A stretch of 64,000 nt of DNA from Gramella jeungdoensis (GCF_023805255.1 NZ_JAMSCK010000003.1:620001-684000), one strand, 5' to 3'; shown: positions 1-9,923, counted from the stretch's first letter. Numbers and translations are program-made. Notes: generated by a model from the letters alone, not told the origin.

Positions 1-1387
1 ATGAGACAGTTAAATATATCTCACCTTCCATGTCCTGCCCAAAACCTTTTAGGTAATAACCAATATTATCAGGGCTGCTTTCCAGTTCTATTTCGTAAAA
101 AGGCCATAGTCCAGGGCCAGCAGGATTAGCAGCAAATATTTCTCCTGTAGGTGCAAAATCACTGGAGAAAGAACCAAATATATATTTACCCTGTAATCCT
201 GGAATATCATTTCCCCGATATACGTTACCTCCAATTATTGTAACAGTTCTACCCCCATCAGGATTTGCCGAATTAGCCATCTCTATAACCGGATCCTGAA
301 GTTTGTTTCCGTACACATCAACATCTGGACAGGAAGGCAATACTTCATGGGCATCTGCTGCATTAAAACAATGTGTACCCTCCTTGACGTTCCAGCCATA
401 ATTTCCTCCTTTTTCAACAACACTAATTTCTTCCCATAAATGTTGTCCTGCATCACCCACAAAAAGTTTTCTTGAACCGCTCATATCAAATGAAAAACGA
501 AACGGATTACGGAATCCGTAGGCATAAATTTCATCCAGACCTGGTTTGTCCACAAAAGGATTATCGGCCGGAATTCCATAGGGAGTTCCACTATTAATAT
601 CTATTCTCAGAATATTGCCCAGTAGATTTGATTCTATATCCTGTCCGTTTCCTCCTTCGTTCACGTCGTACCAGTCTTCAACATGGCCGGGCGCTACATC
701 ATGTGCTGCACCTCCATCTCCAATGGAAATGTATAAATACCCATCTGGGCCAAAGGCAATTGTTCCTCCTTCATGGTTCCCCTGAGGCTGATCAACTTCC
801 AGAATGATCTTTTCCGAGGCGGCGTTGGCTTTGGCAGGATCTGAAGAAACACTAAACTCTGATATCCTGCTTATATTATTCCAGCTAGCGTCGGGTTCAG
901 GTCCGCCCGGGTTTGGTGGTGCGGTATAGTACACAAAAAAGCGTCCGTTCGTGGCATAATCTGGATGAAAAGCAAGACCTAGTAATCCACGTTCATCATA
1001 TCCGGGATTAAGGCTTACCATTCTATCGGTAACATCGAGGAAGGGTTCTTCCTGCATTGTGCCGTTCGCGATCACCCAGATTTTTCCAATTTGGTCGATA
1101 ACGAACAGGTTCCCGGTTTCATCATTGGCTTCCACCAAACCAAGAGGAGAAACCAGACCTTCTGCCACCAGCTCCATATCGATTGATTTTATATTAACAG
1201 CTGCTTTGGTTTGTGCGTCGGCAGATTTCATATTCTCCAGGTTCCTTTCTATGTCGCTTTGGCAGCTATAAAGCATCAGACCTCCTAAGATGAAAATACC
1301 AACCAGGATATGTCCTGTATTGATGGTCTTCTTTAAAGCAGTACGGGTCACTAAATAAATTTTCCAACAATAGTTTTTTGTCTCCAT
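1..1387 (-). CDS. PQQ-type glucose/sorbosone dehydrogenase-like lipoprotein, 3' end outside window
   Basis: The reading frame is open from the ATG at 1387 to the left edge, so the C-terminus is missing. About 462 residues are visible. After a long N-terminal stretch there is a hydrophobic signal with lipobox LYSC (Cys42), so an exported lipoprotein is likely. A GTG at 1351 would give a more usual signal length and is a possible start. The body is a six-bladed-propeller sugar dehydrogenase of the soluble quinoprotein GDH family (GSDH). It contains NHEGG followed by FGPDGYLYISIGDGG, matching the family's catalytic His segment, and YGFRNPFR, matching the Arg-Asn pair near the PQQ site. Family members oxidise aldoses or act as adhesion/sugar-binding propellers; the substrate cannot be read from the sequence. 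It is divergent from the SYLF gene. Confidence 0.85.
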   Translation of the reverse strand, partial: METKNYCWKIYLVTRTALKKTINTGHILVGIFILGGLMLYSCQSDIERNLENMKSADAQTKAAVNIKSIDMELVAEGLVSPLGLVEANDETGNLFVIDQIGKIWVIANGTMQEEPFLDVTDRMVSLNPGYDERGLLGLAFHPDYATNGRFFVYYTAPPNPGGPEPDASWNNISRISEFSVSSDPAKANAASEKIILEVDQPQGNHEGGTIAFGPDGYLYISIGDGGAAHDVAPGHVEDWYDVNEGGNGQDIESNLLGNILRIDINSGTPYGIPADNPFVDKPGLDEIYAYGFRNPFRFSFDMSGSRKLFVGDAGQHLWEEISVVEKGGNYGWNVKEGTHCFNAADAHEVLPSCPDVDVYGNKLQDPVIEMANSANPDGGRTVTIIGGNVYRGNDIPGLQGKYIFGSFSSDFAPTGEIFAANPAGPGLWPFYEIELESSPDNIGYYLKGFGQDMEGEIYLTVS

Positions 1388-1711
1388 AATTCAAGAATGT
1401 TTAATGGTTTATTAACAGGGGGTGACCACCAAATAACATTAAATAGAAAGAGCATTACTAGATTTGTTAATGGAGCGGGATTTTAATCTTGGGATTCCCA
1501 TTTATATATAAGACTCCCGTTTATACATTGGAGTACATAAAACCAATATAAGTTACAAAAACTCTGGAACTATTTGTTAAAATTCTAATAATCAGTTTTT
1601 TAACAAATAACGTCCATAATGCTAAGAAGCTGTGAAATAACACCTGATTAACATTTATAGCACGGTGTTTTAGCTAAATTCAAATAGAATTTGACCAAAA
1701 AACAGATTATT
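1388..1711. other. Divergent intergenic region
   Basis: This 324-bp AT-rich region lies between the leftward dehydrogenase and the rightward SYLF gene and must hold both promoters. I see no perfect TAnnTTTG box; a TAGAATTTG with a 3-nt gap lies 20 bp before the SYLF start. I see no terminator and no convincing small gene. Confidence 0.5.
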
Positions 1712-2305
1712 ATGAAACCTAAAAATGGATTGATTTCCTTATTTATTTTAATGCTATTGTTCTCGGGTGGAATTATAGCACAGACCGATGATGATGACTG
1801 GGATGAAAAGGAAGAAAATGAGATTATAGATTCTGATAAACGTGATAAACTTATCAGTGATGCAGAGTCTGCTGAAAAAGCCTTCAAAAAGAATAATAAG
1901 GAATTAGCCAGCTTGTTTGATTCGGCTTATGGCTATGCTATTTTTCCTAATGTGGGAAAAGGTGCCTATATACTTGGAGGTGCTGCCGGAAACGGAGTAG
2001 TTTACGAAAAGGGCAAACTAATTGGATTTGCAGAACTCAGGCAGGTAGATATCGGTCTGCAGATAGGCGGACAGGCTTTTCGTCAGGTGATGCTTTTCAA
2101 GACCAAAGAAGCGCTTGATGAATTCAAATCTGGCGATTATGAACTCAGCGGTAGTGTTTCTGCCGTGGTAATTGAAGAAGGTGAGGCTAAAAGCATTCGG
2201 TTTAAAGATGGTGTAGCTGTAGCAACCATGCCTAAGGCGGGTGCTATGGTAGAAGTTTCTGTTGGAGGACAGAAATTCGAATATGCCGATGACTGGAAGA
2301 ATTAA
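1712..2305 (+). CDS. SYLF/Ysc84-like lipid-binding domain protein, exported
   Basis: The frame is open from a TTG at 1691, but the ATG at 1712 begins a good signal peptide (MKPKNGLISLF..., cleavage likely after GGIIA), so I chose 1712 (197 aa). After an acidic linker rich in Asp/Glu comes a SYLF (Ysc84) domain, about residues 45-190. It shows the family signatures SAYGYAIFPNVGKGAYILGG and, further on, QIGGQAFRQVMLF. Eukaryotic SYLF domains bind phosphoinositides. Bacterial exported versions are poorly characterised and probably sit in the periplasm or on the envelope. It is a single-gene unit followed by a strong terminator. Confidence 0.85.
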   Translation: MKPKNGLISLFILMLLFSGGIIAQTDDDDWDEKEENEIIDSDKRDKLISDAESAEKAFKKNNKELASLFDSAYGYAIFPNVGKGAYILGGAAGNGVVYEKGKLIGFAELRQVDIGLQIGGQAFRQVMLFKTKEALDEFKSGDYELSGSVSAVVIEEGEAKSIRFKDGVAVATMPKAGAMVEVSVGGQKFEYADDWKN

Positions 2306-2326
2306 TTTATTTTAAGCAGAAAATCT

Positions 2327-2353
2327 AAAAGCCGGCTTAGTCCGGCTTTTTTT
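2327..2353 (+). terminator. Intrinsic terminator
   Basis: A perfect 9-bp stem AAAAGCCGG / CCGGCTTTT with a 6-nt loop continues into a run of seven T. It ends the SYLF transcript 21 bp after its stop and lies just before the HAD gene. Confidence 0.9.
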
Positions 2354-2364
2354 ATCTTAGAACA

Positions 2365-3048
2365 ATGAAGAGACCGGGAGTTATAATTTTTGATGTCAAT
2401 GAGACTTTGCTGGATCTGAGTCCACTGAAGAAGAGTATCAATTCAGCTTTAAAGAACGAGCAGGCCTCGGAGACCTGGTTTGCTCAACTACTTCATTATT
2501 CGTTAGTAGAAACCGTAAAAGGAACCTATAGTGATTTTAGTGAAATCGCCGCTGCGGTATTCAAAATGAGTGCTGAAAAATATGACCTCGCTTTTACAGA
2601 ATCACAAATTAAGGATATCCTGAGTCCTGTAAGTGCACTTAAACCATATAAAGATGTGGTTCCCGCCTTAAGAAAGCTTAAGCCTGAAGGTGCTGAACTG
2701 GTTGCTTTCAGTAACGGAAAACCTGATGTGCTTCAGGATCAGTTGGAATTTGCAGAAATTGATCATTTCTTTTCCAGGATCCTAAGCGTGGAAGCCTGTA
2801 AAAAATATAAACCGCATCCGGATGCTTATAAATACGCTCTTAAAGAATTGAATTGTTCAGCCTCTGACGCCATGATGGTGGCAGCACATGGATGGGATAT
2901 TGCCGGAGCTCAGGAGGTGGGCATGAAAACGGCTTTTGTGGAAAGACCCGGAAAGAAACTGTATCCTTTAGCCTCTGAGCCTGATTTTGTACTAAAAAAA
3001 TTAACCGGTCTGGTTGGGGTTATCAGCGAGACCGGTTACCAGCATTAA
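2365..3048 (+). CDS. Haloacid dehalogenase type II (HAD superfamily)
   Basis: This is a 227-aa cytoplasmic HAD hydrolase. The nucleophile motif is FDVNET with Asp10, the DxNxT form typical of type II (S)-2-haloacid dehalogenases rather than the phosphatase DxDxT/V. Motif II is FSNGK (Ser116, Asn117), the catalytic Lys lies in KKYKPHPDAY (147-149), and the acidic motif is AAHGWD (Asp178). Length and motif order match 2-haloacid dehalogenases, which hydrolyse the C-halogen bond to give 2-hydroxy acids. The natural substrate in a marine bacterium is unknown; another small-molecule HAD activity is possible. The ATG lies 11 bp after the terminator T-run, so its promoter must be inside or upstream of the SYLF gene, or read-through occurs. 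Confidence 0.88.
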   Translation: MKRPGVIIFDVNETLLDLSPLKKSINSALKNEQASETWFAQLLHYSLVETVKGTYSDFSEIAAAVFKMSAEKYDLAFTESQIKDILSPVSALKPYKDVVPALRKLKPEGAELVAFSNGKPDVLQDQLEFAEIDHFFSRILSVEACKKYKPHPDAYKYALKELNCSASDAMMVAAHGWDIAGAQEVGMKTAFVERPGKKLYPLASEPDFVLKKLTGLVGVISETGYQH

Positions 3049-3058
3049 GCTAACCTTA

Positions 3059-6000
3059 TTAGAACTCGAAGTTAAAGGTGAAGTTTAGACGTCCGCCTTC
3101 ATCTCCTACATAATATCCAAGATTTCCTGTAAAAGCACGGAAAGTATTTATGAATATAGATCCTCCGTAATCTGTATGCCACTGATCTGAATTATCATTT
3201 TCTTCCCATACCCTACCATAATCAAAACCAGCACTAAGGCCAATAGCCATAGGGATAAAATTGGTTTTAAACCTTACGATCCCTGACCTGATATCGATAT
3301 TCTGGAAAAACGCGTATTTACCGTTAAATCTTTCATTCCGATAGGCCCTAAGGCTATTTTTATCACCGCCTCCAAGGGTGGCTCCATGATAGAACTCATA
3401 ATTATCTCCAATGATCGCAGCACCCCCAACTTTGGTAGCTATGGCCGCCAGACCGCTTGGATGTAGAGGGTAATCTATACTTAATATGGGGTTTACATAT
3501 CCAAATTTATTGATCCCGCCATCAATATTAGACCTGTAACCTGCGGTAAGGTCAAGTTCCATTCCCTGGCTTGGAAAGGCCGGGTTGTTCTTGTTATAAT
3601 AATTGTAGTTCACCTCTCCTCCGGCATATACCTGGCTTTCAAAAACATCATTTTCAGGTGAAAACACTTCGGTTATATACCTGTCTTCATCATAGGCGAT
3701 CTTAAATGACTCTACCATTGGCTTAAAAGTGAAGCTTACCATGTCATTTTTACGATAGATCAGGGAAGGTGCAAAACGCCATTGCTCTATTCTTACCCGG
3801 TTATAATCTTTCGAGTTTTCATCGGGATCATATTCCGTGTCGTTTCCGGTTCCGAAGTAATTGATCACGAATTTCGGATTGGAATAGTAAGCGTCCAGGC
3901 CAAGATTCCAGTTATAGAAGATATGGGCAAACTCCCCATAATATCCAATGTCAAAACCTTTGGTAGCGAAATAATAACGTGAAGTAAGGTTGTGCTGTGC
4001 TGTGAATGGATTTCTCACAAGGCCTTTTATAGTGTAAGTATTCTTAACACCAAGGCTAAAACCCTGGTCTGAATTAAAATTAGCACTTGGCATAAATGTA
4101 TATTGCCTGATCTTTTTCTTTACCGGGTCATAGTTGTTAATGTCGTATGAATCTACCAGCATCTTACGAGCTCCTGGAGTTTTAATGGTATTTTTCTTGC
4201 TTTTATAATCGTAAAGCTTGGCTCTTCTTTTATTCTGAAAATCATAGATGTCGTTTTCCTCACCTCCCAGAATCTTTAAAGGAACAAGGGAATTACCATC
4301 TCCCTCTATCCTGAACTCATCATCCCCGTCAAGTCCATAAACCCATACCTCACGGGTTATATCAGAATTATATGTTTTTTCGGCGAGTAGCTCGTCATCT
4401 TCTCCATTCAATTGTATTGTAGTAATTCCATTAGGTTTTCGGGTAATAAGGAAATTATCATCTTCGTCGGTACCAATAAACACGTCAAACTCCTCCAGGT
4501 GTTCATAATAATCTCGCGCGATCCTTTCCATATTGCCTCTTCTGGCCTTTAATTTAGACTTGATTTCAGCCACATAAGCATCGTTCTCTAGACCTTCTGG
4601 TAATACCGCAAAAGCTTCTTCTATAACTTCATCGGTAATATTCTCCTGAAGATAATTGGCCTGTTCTTTCCAGTCTTCCCAGTCAGCATTTCTAATGAAA
4701 GCCTTATCCATGGGATAACCGGCGATATTGAACCATTTTGGACGATCAATCATTTCATCATAAGTCTGCATGGCCCTGAATTGTGGAAAACCTAATTTCA
4801 GGAACGCAAGTGCGAGCCCGTCATACTTTGAAAAAACCTGGTCCCGGTCTTTCGCGATGGGAACATATTTTTTCTTCCCGTTTTCCTGTTCAAATTCGGC
4901 CCATTCGTACTGGCCGCTATGCCTGTCCCAGTCCCCCATAAGCATGTCGAGTAACCTTGCCCTGATGAACATGTCTTCGTCTACATAAACATCTTTGGTT
5001 TCCCTGATCTCAAGAAAGAGATCGGCAGTATTGAGTATATCATCCGCATTTCCGAAAATTTCCAGATCCTTATTCTCGCCGCCTACATGGGCCTCGAACA
5101 TATAAAGCTCACCACCATGTTCCAGGTTATGAATGCCAAGGGCTTCCTGTTTAGGAACATAATATAGCTCTGAATTGGGGTGATATATATCCACGGCGTC
5201 CATAAGTCTTCCAGCCGGAAAAGTTCCATAAGGGAAAGCGGTAGTATAGAAATCTTTTACATATCGCTCGGCCACCGTATTATCCAGCAGGTCTTCTATA
5301 TAATGTGTGGTAACCACGGTACTTTGTAAAAATCTTATAGCACTTTTCTTAAGGGCCCTTAAGGTATATTCATGGTCGTCTTCATCCTTGAAATCAAGGG
5401 TTCTTGACTGGTGGCCACCTCCTGCACCAAGAACCTTTAGCCCTCCTTTTACCGTATCCAGGTAGAGTACGGGAAATTCAAATTTTTTGCTGTAAAGCGG
5501 CCTGTAATGTTCACCCCAGATAGAACGGTAAAGCCAGTCTTTATCGGTTTCCTCTTCAGTATAGATCGAGGAGATGGCTGTGGGGCCCATTTTTTGTTCG
5601 GGCCAGCTTACATCTTCAAGTTTGGGACGCTCCCTTGATATCTGTGTTGTGAATATCTGTAGCGGGCCTGCAGGGGTTACCTTGAATATTTCAACATTTG
5701 AACTGCCATCCTTAAAAATATTCATTTTTCCGTATCCCAGCTCATAGGCCGCGAAATGTCCCTCGTCCTCTTCAGGCCGGGCCTTTTCGAAATCTTCTGT
5801 CACCCCCGCGATGATCTGTTCATTACCATCATCCTGAACAAACTGCAGATTTCTGTCATTACCAGAAAGGAAAATCACATCGGTATACTGGCTTGCCAGC
5901 GTTTCCAAAGTTCCCATAAGTTCCTGAAGCTGTGGATTTCTAACCGACTGGGTCCTGGCACCAATAATTTTTTCGAAGAAGCCAAGCTTTGTCTGTGTCA

Positions 6001-6679
6001 ATACCGGATGGTGAACAGCTACCAGGATAGTTTTGTTCTGGTTATCCTCAAGTTCATCGTCAAACTCCTCTCTGAACTGTGCACGGGTCTTCAGATCACA
6101 TTTATTATTAATGTATGGATGGTCATCCCAGTCTTCTATATACCATTGAGAATCTACCATTATGAGATAAACATCGTCAGACAGGTCCTCCCCTTCGATA
6201 GGGCAGCCGTCATTAGGCCAGAATTTTCCATTGCTGTTATCCTGCAGGAAAGATTCAAGATCATCAATATTGTCTGGAGCATCTTCTTTCCATTCGTTCA
6301 CACCAGGAGTGAAAATTATCCTTCCCTTAAAATCCTTAATATGAGATAAAAGATTATCCTTCAGGTAAGATTCGGTTTGTTCACGACCATTATCTTTGTT
6401 TGGGTAACCTTTTTCAGGTACAAGATTACCGATGATCACAAGGCTCGATGAATCCTCTTTTTTTGAAGCTTCGACTATCTGATTTAAAAGCTGTTGATTA
6501 TTTTCATCACTTCTAATCCCGGTATTTGCGGTAAAATATACCGAATGAACCACCTCTTTATTTGCCTGGGTAGGGTTCTGTCCATGAACAGTAAATACCG
6601 ATAGCATCAAACATACGGGTAAAAAAAGAAGTGTGCTGAATGAAAAATTGTGGTGTAGTAGTTTTTTGATTCTGTTCAT
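3059..6679 (-). CDS. Outer-membrane fusion: decayed metallophosphoesterase + kinase-like middle + beta-barrel
   Basis: A 1206-aa exported protein (signal peptide 1-33, ending VHGQ). Residues 43-340 follow the calcineurin-like phosphoesterase pattern, but the metal sites are changed: ANTG (51-54) where GDxG is expected, IGNLVPEKGYP (83-93) for LGDNxYPxG, PGVNEW (125-130) for GNHDW, and SGNDRN (272-277) for SGHxHN. Only HHP (223-225) is kept, so phosphatase activity is unlikely. Residues 400-640 show a glycine-rich loop LGAGGGHQS (417-425), a following strand with YTLRALKK (438-445), then MGDWDRH (581-587) and KDRD (610-613). This order resembles HipA/Fam20C-type atypical kinases; that reading is inference. 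Residues about 850-1206 are a BamA/surface-antigen-like beta-barrel ending in Phe. It is a single gene convergent with the HAD gene. Confidence 0.8.
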   Translation of the reverse strand: MNRIKKLLHHNFSFSTLLFLPVCLMLSVFTVHGQNPTQANKEVVHSVYFTANTGIRSDENNQQLLNQIVEASKKEDSSSLVIIGNLVPEKGYPNKDNGREQTESYLKDNLLSHIKDFKGRIIFTPGVNEWKEDAPDNIDDLESFLQDNSNGKFWPNDGCPIEGEDLSDDVYLIMVDSQWYIEDWDDHPYINNKCDLKTRAQFREEFDDELEDNQNKTILVAVHHPVLTQTKLGFFEKIIGARTQSVRNPQLQELMGTLETLASQYTDVIFLSGNDRNLQFVQDDGNEQIIAGVTEDFEKARPEEDEGHFAAYELGYGKMNIFKDGSSNVEIFKVTPAGPLQIFTTQISRERPKLEDVSWPEQKMGPTAISSIYTEEETDKDWLYRSIWGEHYRPLYSKKFEFPVLYLDTVKGGLKVLGAGGGHQSRTLDFKDEDDHEYTLRALKKSAIRFLQSTVVTTHYIEDLLDNTVAERYVKDFYTTAFPYGTFPAGRLMDAVDIYHPNSELYYVPKQEALGIHNLEHGGELYMFEAHVGGENKDLEIFGNADDILNTADLFLEIRETKDVYVDEDMFIRARLLDMLMGDWDRHSGQYEWAEFEQENGKKKYVPIAKDRDQVFSKYDGLALAFLKLGFPQFRAMQTYDEMIDRPKWFNIAGYPMDKAFIRNADWEDWKEQANYLQENITDEVIEEAFAVLPEGLENDAYVAEIKSKLKARRGNMERIARDYYEHLEEFDVFIGTDEDDNFLITRKPNGITTIQLNGEDDELLAEKTYNSDITREVWVYGLDGDDEFRIEGDGNSLVPLKILGGEENDIYDFQNKRRAKLYDYKSKKNTIKTPGARKMLVDSYDINNYDPVKKKIRQYTFMPSANFNSDQGFSLGVKNTYTIKGLVRNPFTAQHNLTSRYYFATKGFDIGYYGEFAHIFYNWNLGLDAYYSNPKFVINYFGTGNDTEYDPDENSKDYNRVRIEQWRFAPSLIYRKNDMVSFTFKPMVESFKIAYDEDRYITEVFSPENDVFESQVYAGGEVNYNYYNKNNPAFPSQGMELDLTAGYRSNIDGGINKFGYVNPILSIDYPLHPSGLAAIATKVGGAAIIGDNYEFYHGATLGGGDKNSLRAYRNERFNGKYAFFQNIDIRSGIVRFKTNFIPMAIGLSAGFDYGRVWEENDNSDQWHTDYGGSIFINTFRAFTGNLGYYVGDEGGRLNFTFNFEF

Positions 6680-6858
6680 ACAAGATCAGATTGTTTGAAT
6701 TTTAATTTTACTCCATAAAATGTGATAGTAACTTTCAAAAAAATCCAATATTCTTAGGATTGCATAAGTCTTTATAATACTTTAACACCCAAGCCTAAAA
6801 GTTTTACTAATAAAATCAAGTCTGAAATCTTCCTAAATTTTGGCTTTATTTGCTATTG

Positions 6859-9681
6859 ATGCCTAACTTTCGCCTCACAAATTTATGCTGCTTTTTGAGT
6901 AAGAAATTCTTTATAATATTCCTTTTTTTAAGCTTCGGCAGCTTTGCTCAGGAATTACCACCTATGGTGAACTATGGGCCGAATCAATATTCAGCAGGAA
7001 ATCAGAACTGGATGGTCTCTCAGGCCGGAAACAAGAACTTTTATTTTGCCAATAGTACCGGGCTTTTAGAATATAATGGTGAGAGCTGGAACCAATACCC
7101 AGTTCCCAACAATACTATAGTTCGGTCAGTTAAAGTTGTTGGAGAAAGAATTTACACTGGGGCTTATATGGAAGCAGGATACTGGGAAAGAGATATATTC
7201 GGAAAGCTTAACTATACCAGTCTTTCATCTCAATTTTCTGATCTTATTAGTGATGGAGAGCAATTCTGGGATATTGAATTCTTAGACGGGCTTATAGCCT
7301 TTCGAAGTTTTGGTGGGGTCTATCTTTACGATCCTGCTAATGGCAAAGTGTCGAAAATGGACAATCCAACAGCCCGGCCTATTTCAGGAATGTTCCTTCT
7401 TAATAAAGAGCTTTTTTTTCAAGTAGTAGGTAAAGGTCTTTATAATATTAATAACGGATCTCCTAAACTCATTATCCCTTATGAGCAGTTGAATGATTTG
7501 GCGATAATGCATCTATATACCCAGGATGATAAACTGTGTTTTGTTTCCGAAAATTCTGAATTTTATGAGTGGGATGGTCTGAACCTAAAACAGTTCAATG
7601 TCCAGCTTAGTCAGGAAATAGGTCATCCTAATATCCTATGTGCACTGAATCTTTCAGAAGGAGGAGTAATTTTAGGTACCGTGGGTAGTGGAATCCTTCA
7701 GATTAATTCAAAAGGAGAGCTCATAAATACATTCAACCAGGAAAACGGGCTTTTTAATAATACGGTTCTGGATCTTTATTCTGATGATTCCGGCAATATC
7801 TGGGCGGGACTGGATTACGGAATAAGTATGATAGACCCTGATTCACCTTTCAGATCTTTTCAGGATAATAAAGGTGATTTAGGATCTGTTTATTCATCTT
7901 ATGAGATTGAGGGGAGCCTTTATCTTGCGACCAATCAGGGGCTTTACCTTAGAAAGAAGAATGAAGAAAAATTTCAGCTGATTGAAGGAACCAAAGGACA
8001 GGTGTGGTTCATAGATAAAGTTGGAGAAAATATATTCTGTGGCCACAATAGCGGGACCTTTTTGATTGAAGGAGATAAAGCCCTTAAGTTGTGTGACAGG
8101 CTTGGAACATGGCTGGTAAAGGAATATGATGAAGGTATTTATATTCAGGGTCATTATAACGGAATTAGTTTTTTAAAGCAGGAAACCGGTGAGATTGTGG
8201 AACTGCCAATGCTTCAGGAATTCCCTCATTCCTCGAAGTTCATAGAAATTGATGAGAACGGGTATGTATGGGTGAGCAATGAACATAAGGGAGTTTTTAA
8301 GATGAAGCTTGATGATTCGCTTTCCCTGCCGCCGGTAGAAATAAAGAATTATAAATTTCAGGATGAATCGGGGATTACCTCCAGTATTTTCAGGTTTCAT
8401 GATACGCTTTATTATAGTTCAAGAAAAAAGATCTATCGGTACGATAAGGAAAGGGATCTGTTTAGTGAAGAGAACCGGCTAAATGAAATAATTGCCGGAA
8501 TAGACCGGATATCTGGAAAAATGATAAATGAAACGGATAAACCTAAAATTTGGGGGTTTTCCAATGAAGGTGTCTTTGCAATTGAACCTGCCCAGCTTAG
8601 CCAGGATTACAACCTTGAGTTTATCTATATAAATCAGGATTTCAGGAATATTGCAATAGGCTATGAGAATATTACCAGAATAGAAGATAAAGAGTATTTG
8701 TTAGGAGTTTCTAACGGTTATATAAAGTTTGACCTTCCACTGGAGGAAAAGGAACTTAATAAAATAAGGCTTCATGAAGTGACCGTGAACAGTTTGGATT
8801 CGGCCCCGGAAAATGTTGAAATTAATAATGCGGGGTCGTTTGATTATGACCATAATAACATTTCGTTCCATTACAGTATCCCTGTTCATGAGAAATATTT
8901 AAGCCCGGTATACAGTTATCGCTTAATGGGTTTCAGTTCAAAATGGAGCAAATGGGAAGCTAACCCCGTTGCCAGCTTTAAGAATCTTGATTTTGGGGAT
9001 TATACTTTTGAAGTAAGGGCTAAAATGGGGGATGCCGTGAGTGAAACGCTTACATATGGCTTTAGAATAGAGCGACCTTATTATTTAAGCAATCTGGCCA
9101 TCGCCCTGTATTTCATATTGCTCCTACTTATCATTTTTTCCGTGCACTTTCTGTATAAAAGACATCACAAGAAAGTTGCAGCCGAAAATGAACGGGCTCT
9201 GAAAATGAAGAATCTTGAAGCTGAAAGGGAAATCATTAAACTGAAGAATGAGAAATTAGAACAGGATATGGCCAATAAAAGCCGGGAGCTGGCCGTATCC
9301 ACAATGAGCTTAATCAAGAAGAATGAGTTCTTAACCAGTATTAAAAAGAAACTTAAAGATTCTGAGGAATCCCCGAAAGTGAAGTCGGTAATTAAAACCA
9401 TAGATAAGGATATTAGTGAAGAGGATAACTGGAAATTCTTCAAAAAGGCCTTTAGTAATGCCGATAAGGATTTCTTTAAAAAGATAAAAGCTCAACATCC
9501 AGACCTAACTGCGAACGATCTAAAATTGTGCGCTTACCTGCGCCTAAATCTTTCCTCTAAAGAGATCGCTCCACTTCTAAATATTTCTGTAAAAAGCGTT
9601 GAAATTAAACGATATCGATTGCGTAAAAAAATGAATTTAGACAGGGAGACCAACCTTACCGATTATATTCTCGCTTTATAG
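6859..9681 (+). CDS. Transmembrane one-component regulator: beta-propeller sensor, Y_Y_Y domain, LuxR-type HTH
   Basis: The frame opens at a TTG at 6850, but the ATG at 6859 fits the signal peptide (cleavage near SFGSFA-QE); 940 aa from there. The large N-terminal part (about 25-640) has propeller-repeat features such as GNIWAGLDYGISMID and GYVWVSNEHKGVFKM. It is followed by a Y_Y_Y Ig-like domain (about 650-735), one membrane helix (about 744-768), a cytoplasmic coiled coil and a C-terminal LuxR/GerE-like HTH (about 880-940, LSSKEIAPLLNISVKSVEIKR). There is no kinase or receiver domain, so signal and DNA binding are on one chain. It lies directly upstream of susC and is the likely regulator of the locus, sensing oligosaccharides in the periplasm. 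Confidence 0.88.
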   Translation: MPNFRLTNLCCFLSKKFFIIFLFLSFGSFAQELPPMVNYGPNQYSAGNQNWMVSQAGNKNFYFANSTGLLEYNGESWNQYPVPNNTIVRSVKVVGERIYTGAYMEAGYWERDIFGKLNYTSLSSQFSDLISDGEQFWDIEFLDGLIAFRSFGGVYLYDPANGKVSKMDNPTARPISGMFLLNKELFFQVVGKGLYNINNGSPKLIIPYEQLNDLAIMHLYTQDDKLCFVSENSEFYEWDGLNLKQFNVQLSQEIGHPNILCALNLSEGGVILGTVGSGILQINSKGELINTFNQENGLFNNTVLDLYSDDSGNIWAGLDYGISMIDPDSPFRSFQDNKGDLGSVYSSYEIEGSLYLATNQGLYLRKKNEEKFQLIEGTKGQVWFIDKVGENIFCGHNSGTFLIEGDKALKLCDRLGTWLVKEYDEGIYIQGHYNGISFLKQETGEIVELPMLQEFPHSSKFIEIDENGYVWVSNEHKGVFKMKLDDSLSLPPVEIKNYKFQDESGITSSIFRFHDTLYYSSRKKIYRYDKERDLFSEENRLNEIIAGIDRISGKMINETDKPKIWGFSNEGVFAIEPAQLSQDYNLEFIYINQDFRNIAIGYENITRIEDKEYLLGVSNGYIKFDLPLEEKELNKIRLHEVTVNSLDSAPENVEINNAGSFDYDHNNISFHYSIPVHEKYLSPVYSYRLMGFSSKWSKWEANPVASFKNLDFGDYTFEVRAKMGDAVSETLTYGFRIERPYYLSNLAIALYFILLLLIIFSVHFLYKRHHKKVAAENERALKMKNLEAEREIIKLKNEKLEQDMANKSRELAVSTMSLIKKNEFLTSIKKKLKDSEESPKVKSVIKTIDKDISEEDNWKFFKKAFSNADKDFFKKIKAQHPDLTANDLKLCAYLRLNLSSKEIAPLLNISVKSVEIKRYRLRKKMNLDRETNLTDYILAL

Positions 9682-9923
9682 AACTTTACATCGTGTTACA
9701 AGAACTCTACATAAGCTCTACAAAATGTGTATTGTTCTTATAATCAATGGACTTTCTAAAAATTATTAATTTCTCTATTAATGCCTTGTTATATTGGGGT
9801 ATTAATAATTTCAACCATAAAATATTGGCAATTTCCCGGATGTAGATTTTTTGTAAAGGTGCCTTTCCATATTTCTTAATCTTCTGTTAATAAATTGGAA
9901 AAACAAATTTAACAACTAAAAAC
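9682..9923 (+). promoter_or_regulatory. Control region of the SusCD operon with direct repeats
   Basis: This 242-bp leader separates the regulator from susC. GAACTTTACAT (9681-9691) and GAACTCTACAT (9702-9712) are direct repeats spaced 21 bp, two helical turns apart, with a third partial copy GCTCTACA at 9715-9722. They are natural candidates for binding sites of the upstream HTH protein. A weak promoter-like pair, TTG at 9825 and TAGATTTT at 9843, has a short 15-bp spacer. No intrinsic terminator separates regulator and susC. Confidence 0.45.

Noticed and set aside
5756-6349. 197-codon plus-strand frame
   Set aside because: It lies opposite the 1206-aa outer-membrane protein, whose domains are recognisable; the antisense protein has no recognisable feature.
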